Origin: Nostoc sp. UHCC 0926
GTDB taxonomy: Bacteria; Cyanobacteriota; Cyanobacteriia; Cyanobacteriales; Nostocaceae
Direction of reading: 5' to 3'
DNA: 37,024 nucleotides
Assembly (NCBI RefSeq): GCF_028623165.1
Contig: NZ_CP117769.1
Span: 1 to 37,024 of the forward strand
The notes beneath the pieces are model-generated. The model was given only the letters and a program-made list of their open reading frames with translations, was not told where the DNA came from and did not search any database. Below, piece by piece: positions 9,112 through 17,029 of this stretch. Position numbers and translations under genes: made by a program. Position 1 is the first letter of the stretch. The number at the start of each line of letters is the position of its first letter.

Positions 9112-12100
9112 TCAAAAACTAGCACATCGCTGCAATGCCTCAGCCCCGACAATATACCGCGTCACCTGCTTGATTTCCTTCGCCTCCCCTGCTAGCACCT
9201 TTGCTGGATTCTGGATTGTCAACAACTGCGAATTATCTGTATTACATCCCCAAACCACATATAGCCAGTAAGAATCCCCTAACTGCTGTGCCTTACGCCA
9301 CTCGTTCACCGTCAGAGAAACTTGCTGATAATCCTGCGCCCGTCCTTTAACCTCAATTCGCCGCACTGGTGCAATTTCCGTTTGTGGATCAACTGGCCCC
9401 ACACTGCGGATATCAAAACCACTACCATCCTGATTTTTACTAATATCCTCTGGTTCCCAGCCGCGATCGCGTTCGTAATCCATCACATACTGCATAGCAA
9501 AAGCTTCCACCTCTGGGTCATTTTGCATCCCTGGATGGTTCGACACTTCTACAGGCGCAGGATTTACCAAAGCCGTTCCCAAATACGCCACACGCCCCGG
9601 ACGAATAATTTTGAGATAATCTAGTTCACTTTGTTTATTTTTATACCGCTCCTGCAAGTCCCGCACCTTGTTTTGGGCGCTGTCCCGTGCGACTCGGTAG
9701 GTTTCATCTCCTTTGGCTACCTTTGATGCTAACTTCATCTGGGTAACTTGAGCATCCCGGATAGCAGATTCCATCGCCTGTTTTAAATAATCTTGTCTTA
9801 TTTGTAACTCTCGTTGCCGTTGAGATCGCTCTTGGTTCATTAACGGCAGTTGCACTTTCACCTTCAACCAGGTTTCTACTTTTTGTTGTTCCTGGGGTGT
9901 GGGAGGTTGGTTTGTTTCCCCTGCTTGCGGGGGAGTTGTCGGGGGTGCTGGTGCTAAATTATGCAGACAATCCGGGGAAATCAGCGCCAGTTCGCCTGTA
10001 GATTTTTCCGCCACAGCACATAACCGCGCCTTGAGAACTTTATCCTTACCTTTACGCCCAACACCAGCCACCTGCACTTCAAAAAAGTGAATGCTGTACG
10101 GTTGTTGGGCATCAGCGTCAATAAATACAGCGGACTGCTGGGAAATTTGCTCCAACAGTTGGATATCTAATCGTTCGATAATAGCTGCAAATAAAGGATG
10201 TCCCGGTGAAAATAAATCTGCATCTTGATGAGATGGATTTGCCAAATGTTCTTTATAAAATGTCAGTTTTAAATATTCTTTTTCTGGGGTTCCCAAGCGC
10301 CGCACAGATTCTAAATTATTCGAGCGAAATTCCTCTTTGACATAAGTTACCCGCCACAAACCATCAGCACGGCTTTCTAAATTCACCCGCAGATGCTCAC
10401 AAGTCCGTTTAAAAAATTCTTCTACATAGCGCGGCATTAACCGCTGTTCTTCAGAAACGTAGTCTTGACTTTGGGTGCGACGAATCTGGGATAAATCCAC
10501 ATGGGAAGTAGCCAAAGCTACACCAGTTGCTTGTTCTAAGGCTTCTAAGCGTTCGGGATCAAGACGTTCAATTTGCTCTAAAACCTCATCTTCACTCTTC
10601 TTAGTATAGGTGGCTTCCCTTACCAGTTCCTCAAACCGGATATCATTAAGTTGCAGTAATTGTCCAATGACATCAAACACGCGATCGCCCATCGCATTTC
10701 TAATTTCTTCTAACTTAAATAGCAACTTGTCTAACACCCGACCTTCTACCGTATTTATCGCCACAAAGTTAAAGATATAAACATCTTTTGTTTGACCAAT
10801 ACGGTGAATTCTTCCCATCCGTTGCTCCAAACGATTAGGATTCCAAGGAAGGTCGTAGTTAATCATTAACCGACAGAATTGCAGGTTAATACCCTCTCCT
10901 GCTGCTTCTGTTGCCAAACAAACTTGTTTGCTAATTTGAAAATCTTTTTGAGCGGCTTTCCTTGCTATGACATTCATCCCACCATGAATTTCACAAGTGG
11001 TGTAACCCCATTTGATTAAATTCTGCTTGAGATATTCCAACGTATCTCGATGCTCAGTAAAAATTAGTAATTTTCCCTGCCCATCTTTTAACTCATCCAA
11101 TTCTGCTCTTTCCAGACATTTTTTTAGTTCATTTAACTTACTCTCAGTGCCAATATCAATTGTCTGTTGAGCTAGCTTGACTAACCTTTCTAATTCCCGT
11201 AATTCTTCCCGCAACTGGTCTAGTTGTTCGGCAACAGTAGACTCAATAGCTAACTCCTCTAATTGTTCTTCTTCACAGTCATCACTTTCTAACTCTGGGT
11301 CTACTGGCTTACCCAAATTAATTAAACGTTCCTTCTGCTCTTGAGGAGATAATTCATCTAGTTCCTCCAACAAGTCAGCAAAACGCCGCTGACGTTTTTT
11401 CAATGAACTGAAAATTGCATTTAAACTACTTGCCAAACGCCGTTGCAAAACCGTTCTTGCCAATGCGACTGCGGCTTGCTTACGCCCTTTAGTTTTACCT
11501 AAATATTTGTTAATGTACTTGGTTACTTGGTCATATAAGTGCTTTTCTGCGGGAGATAAATCGAAAGGCACAGTTATCGGAAAACGTTTTTTAAAGAGTT
11601 TCTGCCCATTAAAGTCTTTTAATTCTTCTTTAATTCGCCGCAGGAACCAAGGACTATCCTCTAAACTCAACATCTGCGGATTTAGTTCATTAGAAATAAA
11701 TTGTTCTGGGTCAAGTAACCGCAAAAAGTTATGAAATTGTTTGACATCACCCTGGTGGGGAGTAGCCGTCAGCAGTAGAATTCTTTCTGTAATTCGTGAT
11801 AATTCCTCTGCTAACTTGTAGCGTCCAGTGCGGCGTAAATCATCGCCTTGAGTACGTGCCGAACACTTATGAGCCTCATCAATAATTACTAAATCCCAAT
11901 CTACTTGTAGAATACCTGGGGCGACATCATCGCGCTTGGCGAAATCAATGGAAGCAATACACTGACGAAATCTTTCCCAAGGATTACCTGCTAGCTGATT
12001 CTTTGCCAGTATGGAATTGACAACTTCAAAAGTTTCTGAAAATTTGCTGCGTAATTCATCTTGCCATTGAATCGTTAGCGGTGCTGGCGCAAGAATTAAT

Positions 12101-12552
12101 ACACGGTCAATAGCATTTCTAAGTTTGAGTTCCTTTAACAACAACCCCGCCATAATCGTTTTACCAGCACCGGGGTCATCTGCTAACAGAAACCTCAGCC
12201 GCACTTGCGGTAAGATTCGCTCGTAGACAGCCTCTAGCTGGTGGGGTAGAGGACGCACACCACTAAGACTTACAGCAAAGTGAGGATCATAAGCAAACGC
12301 TGTTTTTATCCGTGCTGACTCAATAAACAGGAAAAATGAATTAGCATCAACAGTCGCAGCAGAAGCTTGCTGTTGATGAGCCAAAATCTCTGCAATGTCT
12401 GAGCTACCCAAAATAGCTTCGCGCAATTCGCCTTCTTGGGTACGCACCTGTAACAACACGGTATCATCGACAACTGTGACCGATTCAACAGTGACACTCC
12501 CTGTGAATTGTCCGGGGATAGAAATTCGTTTCCCAATCAGTTGCTCTACCAT
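9112..12552 (-). CDS. SNF2/SF2 helicase with C-terminal DUF3883 nuclease-like domain
   Basis: This 1146-residue SF2 helicase has Walker A DDPGAGKT at 125-132, DEAH at 225-228, motif III LLTATPHQ at 260-267 and a motif VI-containing stretch NPNRLEQRMGRIHRIGQ near 600. The middle holds acidic coiled-coil sequence. The last 130 residues hold a DUF3883-type domain with GSGFDIRSV followed by RRIEVKGRA, which fits a PD-(D/E)XK arrangement (D in GFDI, E and K in EVK). Such proteins accompany DUF499 ATPases and DUF1156 methyltransferases and resemble DrmD-type helicases. By inference this is the DNA-translocating, possibly cleaving component of the defence system. ATG 12552 gives the full N-terminus. 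A further 272 bp separate it from the recombinase gene. Confidence 0.9.
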   Translation of the reverse strand: MVEQLIGKRISIPGQFTGSVTVESVTVVDDTVLLQVRTQEGELREAILGSSDIAEILAHQQQASAATVDANSFFLFIESARIKTAFAYDPHFAVSLSGVRPLPHQLEAVYERILPQVRLRFLLADDPGAGKTIMAGLLLKELKLRNAIDRVLILAPAPLTIQWQDELRSKFSETFEVVNSILAKNQLAGNPWERFRQCIASIDFAKRDDVAPGILQVDWDLVIIDEAHKCSARTQGDDLRRTGRYKLAEELSRITERILLLTATPHQGDVKQFHNFLRLLDPEQFISNELNPQMLSLEDSPWFLRRIKEELKDFNGQKLFKKRFPITVPFDLSPAEKHLYDQVTKYINKYLGKTKGRKQAAVALARTVLQRRLASSLNAIFSSLKKRQRRFADLLEELDELSPQEQKERLINLGKPVDPELESDDCEEEQLEELAIESTVAEQLDQLREELRELERLVKLAQQTIDIGTESKLNELKKCLERAELDELKDGQGKLLIFTEHRDTLEYLKQNLIKWGYTTCEIHGGMNVIARKAAQKDFQISKQVCLATEAAGEGINLQFCRLMINYDLPWNPNRLEQRMGRIHRIGQTKDVYIFNFVAINTVEGRVLDKLLFKLEEIRNAMGDRVFDVIGQLLQLNDIRFEELVREATYTKKSEDEVLEQIERLDPERLEALEQATGVALATSHVDLSQIRRTQSQDYVSEEQRLMPRYVEEFFKRTCEHLRVNLESRADGLWRVTYVKEEFRSNNLESVRRLGTPEKEYLKLTFYKEHLANPSHQDADLFSPGHPLFAAIIERLDIQLLEQISQQSAVFIDADAQQPYSIHFFEVQVAGVGRKGKDKVLKARLCAVAEKSTGELALISPDCLHNLAPAPPTTPPQAGETNQPPTPQEQQKVETWLKVKVQLPLMNQERSQRQRELQIRQDYLKQAMESAIRDAQVTQMKLASKVAKGDETYRVARDSAQNKVRDLQERYKNKQSELDYLKIIRPGRVAYLGTALVNPAPVEVSNHPGMQNDPEVEAFAMQYVMDYERDRGWEPEDISKNQDGSGFDIRSVGPVDPQTEIAPVRRIEVKGRAQDYQQVSLTVNEWRKAQQLGDSYWLYVVWGCNTDNSQLLTIQNPAKVLAGEAKEIKQVTRYIVGAEALQRCASF

Positions 12553-12824
12553 TGACTATCTCGCGTGGAAAGCTTGCGTCTTCGATAATAAGCTGCTATT
12601 TCCTATGTTGCTAGGGATTAGTGACGACTATCACACTCCAAGCAACTATCTTTTTATACCTTAACCAATCGCAAGTGTAAGGTAATGTCCCCAAGCCAAC
12701 ATACCATCATCAGCCCCAATATGCGATCGCGTAGCGTGCCGTAGGCATTCGCAACTTCATCGTTTCCATGTCCGCCTCCAGTACAATATCCTCAACAATC
12801 AATCCAAACAAAGAGTGCTAGCAA

Positions 12825-13817
12825 TTATTGGGATTGCCGCCTTTTCCCAACACGGGCTGCTAATTTATTAGTTAACTCCAATTGATATTGATTTTTATTG
12901 TCCTCGTAAACCAAAATAGTCCTGGGGTCAGCATGACGGCTCAAATGCTGCACTTTCCGGTAGTCTCCTGAAGCCAAATCCAGCGCATCAGTAATCCCCG
13001 AATGCCTGATTTTATGGGGAGTCATCCGCTTAGTTATGCCAGCACGTTCACAGGTTTTTCTCACAATGGCGTAGATGCCATCCCCGGTGAGTTGGTGTCC
13101 ATAATTGTGGAAGTCCAGCGCAATAAACAAAGGATCGCTGGGTTTAATATTTGTACGACAGCCCAGCCAGTCGCTAACCGCCTCTGCAACTTCTGGGTTT
13201 AAGTCAATCCTAGTAGAATCATTGCCCTTACCCTTGCCATAAACAATTAAAGTCAAATCGTGGTAATCAAAATCTCCCACCATTAACTTCGCCACCTCCC
13301 CGCGCCGCAAAACATTTGCCCAAAGCAGCAGAAATAAAGCATAATCCCGCTTCCCCTTAGTGCAAGTGGTATCAATTACATCAAAAACTTTGTTGTACTC
13401 ATCAACTACAACACCCCGCGTATCCCTGTACTTAGTGACCTTTAAAGACTCAATGCGGTCGCCATCAAAATAAAACTGACAGTGTTTGAGATTGCGACCC
13501 ACCTTAATTAAATACTTGAGGGCAGCCAAGTAACGGTTAATAGTTGCCGCCTTCCTACCCTCTGCCACCAAATGATTCTTAAACTTGAGGATTAACCCGT
13601 TAGCCGTCTGGTCATCCAACCCCCAGAACTCAGAGACATCCTTTTGGGTTGGTTCCCTTTGCAAAAAATACTCAAAAAATATCCGTATATTGCCAGCATA
13701 CCCCCGTTGCGTTGTCTTAGCCTTCTGCTGCAACTCCGCCAAAAAATCATTTGACGCTTGCAACTGACTGGCCACAGAAGTAATAGAACTTTCAGTATAT
13801 GTACTTAACTTATTCAT
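12825..13817 (-). CDS. Tyrosine recombinase (integrase/Xer family)
   Basis: This 330-residue recombinase has a SAM-like N-terminal core-binding domain (about 25-110) and a C-terminal catalytic domain. Candidate active-site residues are R in LRRGE, H and R in HKIRHSG, H in SRHAD and the nucleophile Y in YEDN. Such enzymes integrate or excise elements or resolve plasmid dimers. I prefer ATG 13817; a TTG six codons upstream at 13835 is also in frame. It is in the same orientation as the helicase gene and closes the defence block, so it may have brought that block in or may serve the plasmid itself. A 9-bp inverted repeat lies just upstream. Confidence 0.9.
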   Translation of the reverse strand: MNKLSTYTESSITSVASQLQASNDFLAELQQKAKTTQRGYAGNIRIFFEYFLQREPTQKDVSEFWGLDDQTANGLILKFKNHLVAEGRKAATINRYLAALKYLIKVGRNLKHCQFYFDGDRIESLKVTKYRDTRGVVVDEYNKVFDVIDTTCTKGKRDYALFLLLWANVLRRGEVAKLMVGDFDYHDLTLIVYGKGKGNDSTRIDLNPEVAEAVSDWLGCRTNIKPSDPLFIALDFHNYGHQLTGDGIYAIVRKTCERAGITKRMTPHKIRHSGITDALDLASGDYRKVQHLSRHADPRTILVYEDNKNQYQLELTNKLAARVGKRRQSQ

Positions 13818-13823
13818 TTTTAC

Positions 13824-13853
13824 CGTTAATGACAATGCGGCTTTTCATTAACG
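13824..13853. promoter_or_regulatory. Inverted repeat at recombinase start: operator or core site
   Basis: CGTTAATGA (13824-13832) and TCATTAACG (13845-13853) are perfect 9-bp inverted arms 12 bp apart, ending 7 bp upstream of the recombinase ATG. The arm and spacer sizes fit an autoregulatory operator or a recombinase-binding core site. No second copy was found elsewhere in the window by eye. Confidence 0.45.
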
Positions 13854-14393
13854 TGTTATATCATTACACACATCACCAACGCAAAATACACTCTTCTCCT
13901 TCCATCCCATACACACAAACAGATTTTCCGATTCTGGCAATGACTTGGGTTAATACTTCTTGGCTTCTAAGTGAGTTTAGTAATTATTTTTACTCTAAAG
14001 CATCGGCTTTGTGGTCAAGGGTGTCAATCGGCACAGTTATTGATACGACTTTGGCTTTGTTGCGTGCTAAATGTTAGCAAAATTGCTCCAAGAGCGATCG
14101 CAAGAGAGCATACTCCAATCAAAAGCTCCACACAGAGAGCATCTAGGTGGAATCTTGATATCAAGGTTGATATCAAATATGAGCTTCACTTAGTTATTAC
14201 GTGAATAACCACTCTGCATTTACCTTAGTTAAGTATTCAAATAACTTTTGAAAGAGAAAAGTTTAAAAAGTTGATTTTTAAAGAACAACCAAGAAAATTA
14301 CTAATTATTTAATATTTTTTATTCCATAAAGTGCATACATGAATAAATATTGTGTTAGGGTGTAAAAGTAGTTCAGTATAAATAATATTACTA
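13854..14393. other. Intergenic region with tandem palindromes, no gene called
   Basis: About 540 bp between the divergent recombinase and DUF2188 genes. It contains a HIP1 site near 14095 and two TTGATATCAA palindromes. Open frames here (13799-14077, 13971-14204) show no motif and no good ribosome-binding site. The AT-rich end (TATAAATAATATTA just before 14394) probably includes the promoter of the DUF2188 gene. Confidence 0.5.
14155..14176. promoter_or_regulatory. Tandem TTGATATCAA palindromes, candidate operator
   Basis: The perfect 10-bp palindrome TTGATATCAA occurs at 14155-14164 and again at 14167-14176. The centres are 12 bp apart, near one helical turn. Such paired palindromes fit cooperative binding of a dimeric repressor. 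The regulator is unknown. Confidence 0.5.
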
Positions 14394-14621
14394 ATGTCTA
14401 AAGGTAAAGACCAACACATCGTTCCTCACTCTGAAGGCTGGGCAGTTAAGTCTGAGGGTGCTAGTAAGGCTACTAAAGTATTCGACACCCAGCAAAAAGC
14501 CATTGAGAAAGGGCGCGAGATTGCTATTAATCAGCAGTCCGAATTGTTAATACATAACCAAAAAGGACAAATTCGAGAGCGGAACAGCTATGGGAACGAT
14601 CCGCGATCGTCCAAAGGTTAA
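14394..14621 (+). CDS. DUF2188 family small protein
   Basis: This 75-residue protein matches the DUF2188 pattern: HIVPHSEGWAVKSEGASKA, then a helix with TQQKAIEKGREIA, then the strand SELLIHNQKGQIRERNSYG. DUF2188 proteins are small, common in bacteria and plasmids, and of unknown function, often thought stress related. There is no obvious Shine-Dalgarno sequence before the ATG, so the transcript may be nearly leaderless. A strong hairpin follows the gene and separates it from the KTSC gene. Confidence 0.85.
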   Translation: MSKGKDQHIVPHSEGWAVKSEGASKATKVFDTQQKAIEKGREIAINQQSELLIHNQKGQIRERNSYGNDPRSSKG

Positions 14622-14648
14622 AGACTAGTATATTAGCTCAAGATGGAC

Positions 14649-14675
14649 TGTCAGGTGAGTATTTTTCACCTGACA
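14649..14675 (+). terminator. 10-bp stem hairpin between DUF2188 and KTSC genes
   Basis: TGTCAGGTGA (14649-14658) and TCACCTGACA (14666-14675) pair perfectly around a 7-nt loop GTATTTT. The hairpin lies between two small genes on the same strand. No long T run follows, so it may act as a weak terminator, attenuator or mRNA stabiliser. Confidence 0.6.
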
Positions 14676-14700
14676 TCTACTTTATCTATAGGGACAAAAA

Positions 14701-14913
14701 ATGCTACAAACACAAGTTAACTCAAGCGATTTGCAAAGTGTTGGCTATGATGCTACAACTTGCACACTTGAAATTAAGTTTCATAGTGGAGGCATATACC
14801 AATATTTCAAAGTTACGGAGTCTATTTACAGGGGACTAATGAGTGCTTCCTCTCACGGGAAGTATTTTCATGCTTACATCAAAGATTTTTATCCTTATAA
14901 AAGGATAGGCTGA
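14701..14913 (+). CDS. KTSC domain protein
   Basis: This 70-residue protein is a single KTSC domain, seen in SSDLQSVGYDATTCTLEIKF, the strand segment GGIYQYFKV and the segment LMSASSHGKYFHAYIKD near the end. KTSC domains occur alone or fused to nucleic-acid enzymes such as lysyl-tRNA synthetase-like proteins; their role is unknown. An AGGGA ribosome-binding site lies about 8 nt before the ATG. It follows the DUF2188 gene after a hairpin and may be expressed separately. Confidence 0.87.
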   Translation: MLQTQVNSSDLQSVGYDATTCTLEIKFHSGGIYQYFKVTESIYRGLMSASSHGKYFHAYIKDFYPYKRIG

Positions 14914-15051
14914 TAAACCATCCACTAAAATTTTATATACAAAGTCTAGGTATAGCATCTATTATTATAAACCGTTCTGTCTTGGATACATTATATTTAG
15001 CTATATTTTACAAATTGGTATTACTTGTTATAAGGAATAAATATAAAAGAG

Positions 15052-16497
15052 ATGATACAAAGCAGTATTAAAGCTCTCCCAAGTCGATACGAGCCTCTAG
15101 TAGGATTATTTGGTGATGGAGCGAAGACAACCTTTGTGAAGCAAGAAGATGACTTACGCGAAATAGCAAGATTAATAAACCAAGGCAATAGCGCCTTTCA
15201 AGGTAAACTGCAATTTGTCTACAGTCCAACAGAAAGTGGCGCGGGAAAAACTACTTTCGTTCACTCATTAGACTTATTTCTACATGATTTGGTGGACTCA
15301 GTAATAAGAGTTACAAACGATAACAGTCATGCTCTTAATGGGATAATAGAAACTATTCGCAATAGCCGAGTTACGGAAAAAATAAAGATTTTCAATTTGG
15401 ATGGTCACGAATCCTTTATTTTTGAAGACAAGGAATATAGAAACTTTGCAGTTCAGCTAAATACTTTAATTAGGAACAGGCGCGACTTAATCATTCTTTG
15501 GCCAGTTAATGACTTATCTTTTGCAGAAAAGATTGTTTCAATCCTCAAGTCTGTTGGAGGTAATAGCCCTTTTGGTAATCATCCTATTCATCGTATGAAA
15601 GGACTCTCATCAGAGCAGTTTTCTTCTGTACTCTCAGGGATACTGAAGGTAGCTAACTGGCAGTTGGAAGATGCTGCTCTAGACTGGGATTTAGTTGAAA
15701 GAGTTACCGATGGCTCAAAAAATATAGGTGAATATTTAGATAGAGTTCAAGCGGCAATTGCTGAAAGGTTTAATGTAGATGAAATAGGTTTTGAACCTCC
15801 CCAATTAATATTTGCGCTGAGTTCTGGCAAGAAAGAAGTTAGAGAAATATGTAGAAATGTCAGAAGGGCAGATAGTTTTTATATTGAAGGTTCCCGGCTT
15901 CTTATGTACACCAAGAGATCAAATGTCGCTGAGTGGTGGAAAGAGCGTAATAGCGAACTTAAAACTAGTTTACCCTATGTAATAGCTCTATTTAATACAC
16001 AGCTAACCTCTTTATCAGGTAGTGCCGTAGTTCATGCTGTTCACAATTTTGGCTCTGACGAATTAAGTAGTTTTATTGTAGGCGTTCAAAAGAATCTTGG
16101 AAATGCACAAAATGTTATTAAATCGACAGAGCTGTACAAGTACTCTATTGGAGAGGGTGCAGACACGAGAGAATATGGTAAACCTGCCAAGGATGAAACC
16201 ATTGATTCATATTACAAAATACAAGAAAGCTCGAAAGACAAGCACAAGGAAATAAACTCAGCAATCATGCAGCTAATAGAAAAAGCCGGAGGTGGATTCT
16301 CAAACGCAAGATATGAATCACTGGAAGGTATAAACAAAGGACTTCAAGTAGATGTTGTTGCTGAACTAAATTATAATTCTTGCTTGATAGAATTTCATCA
16401 CAAGTCGGAAGCTGAAACAGTTGACAATAAAGTATCAATTTATATATTAGAAAAGCTGAAAGAATATGCAATAAATTACGGTATTACAAAACCTTAA
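15052..16497 (+). CDS. Unassigned P-loop NTPase with possible C-terminal nuclease-like region
   Basis: This 481-residue protein carries Walker A in SPTESGAGKTTF (59-70) and a strand DLIILWPVND near 145 that may be Walker B. I do not recognise the family. The last 50 residues (LQVDVVAELNYNSCLIEFHH, then K) look like the beta-strand core of PD-(D/E)XK nucleases, although the canonical E-x-K is not intact. Its base composition is AT-richer than the plasmid backbone genes. The stop lies exactly at the broken end of a convergent response-regulator gene, which suggests arrival by recombination. By inference it could be a stand-alone defence NTPase; the evidence for this is weak. Confidence 0.75.
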   Translation: MIQSSIKALPSRYEPLVGLFGDGAKTTFVKQEDDLREIARLINQGNSAFQGKLQFVYSPTESGAGKTTFVHSLDLFLHDLVDSVIRVTNDNSHALNGIIETIRNSRVTEKIKIFNLDGHESFIFEDKEYRNFAVQLNTLIRNRRDLIILWPVNDLSFAEKIVSILKSVGGNSPFGNHPIHRMKGLSSEQFSSVLSGILKVANWQLEDAALDWDLVERVTDGSKNIGEYLDRVQAAIAERFNVDEIGFEPPQLIFALSSGKKEVREICRNVRRADSFYIEGSRLLMYTKRSNVAEWWKERNSELKTSLPYVIALFNTQLTSLSGSAVVHAVHNFGSDELSSFIVGVQKNLGNAQNVIKSTELYKYSIGEGADTREYGKPAKDETIDSYYKIQESSKDKHKEINSAIMQLIEKAGGGFSNARYESLEGINKGLQVDVVAELNYNSCLIEFHHKSEAETVDNKVSIYILEKLKEYAINYGITKP

Positions 16498-16806
16498 ATC
16501 GAGCATATAAGAATCAGCCCCATGACGGAAAGCCGAGTTAATAAAGTCTTCATGAGTCTGATTAGTAAAAATCACCACTTTACTATTAGTTTTCCTTTTA
16601 ATTGAGCGAGTCAGTTCTAAACCACTCATATCGGGCAATAATAAATCAACTAACACAACATCAGGGTTGGTCTGTTCAATTAACTGAAAACCTAGCTTTC
16701 CACTGGTGGCATCACCAGTTACTTCTATATCTGGAGATTGTGAAATAGCGCTTTTGATACCTAATAGTGTGAATGTTTCTGGTTCAACAATTACTATTCT
16801 CAGCAT
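16447..16806 (-). pseudogene. Truncated response regulator (receiver domain only)
   Basis: This 119-codon frame encodes a NarL/FixJ-like receiver domain: the likely phosphoacceptor D54 in VLVDLLLPDMSG, the conserved T81 in VVIFTN and GADSYML at 97-102. After codon 102 the family normally has a Lys and then a linker to a LuxR-type DNA-binding domain; here the frame runs into DLRFCNTVIYCIFF, antisense to the neighbouring ATPase gene. The output domain and the conserved Lys are missing. Divergence begins at about 16498-16503, next to the ATPase stop codon. It is probably a decayed remnant, though a single-domain receiver could still be made. Confidence 0.75.
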
Positions 16807-16860
16807 AATATTGATAATCCTCTAATAATAAATGGCTGTTTATGAGGTTATTTATTATTG

Positions 16861-17021
16861 GTGTCTAGCGGACACGTAGAAGACACTTGGTGTCTCGGTC
16901 GTGTCTGGGCTGGTGTCTGCTGGTGTCTGTGCTATACAAGGGTTTTGAGCTTTAGTGTCTGTGGTGTCCGGTGTCCGGTGTCCGTGAAAAAAGGGCGGTT
17001 TTGGGGCTAGACACCAGACAC
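16861..17021. repeat. Cluster of GTGTC motifs upstream of receiver gene
   Basis: GTGTCT or GTGTCC occurs at 16861, 16890, 16901, 16913, 16923, 16955, 16964, 16971 and 16978. The inverse GACAC occurs at 16871, 16882, 17010 and 17017. The cluster fills the 223-bp gap between the coupling-protein stop and the response-regulator start. The last three GTGTCC copies are exactly 7 bp apart. It looks like a multi-site protein-binding array or iteron cluster; the binding protein is unknown. Confidence 0.7.
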
Positions 17022-17029
17022 CTTAGCAG

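Noticed and set aside
2075..12552. DISARM or BREX assignment
   Set aside because: No DUF1998 (DrmB), PLD (DrmC) or PglZ protein is present; the gene set fits the Hma type better.
13799..14204. Small rightward frames upstream of DUF2188
   Set aside because: No recognisable domain, no convincing ribosome-binding site and overlap with the recombinase start region.
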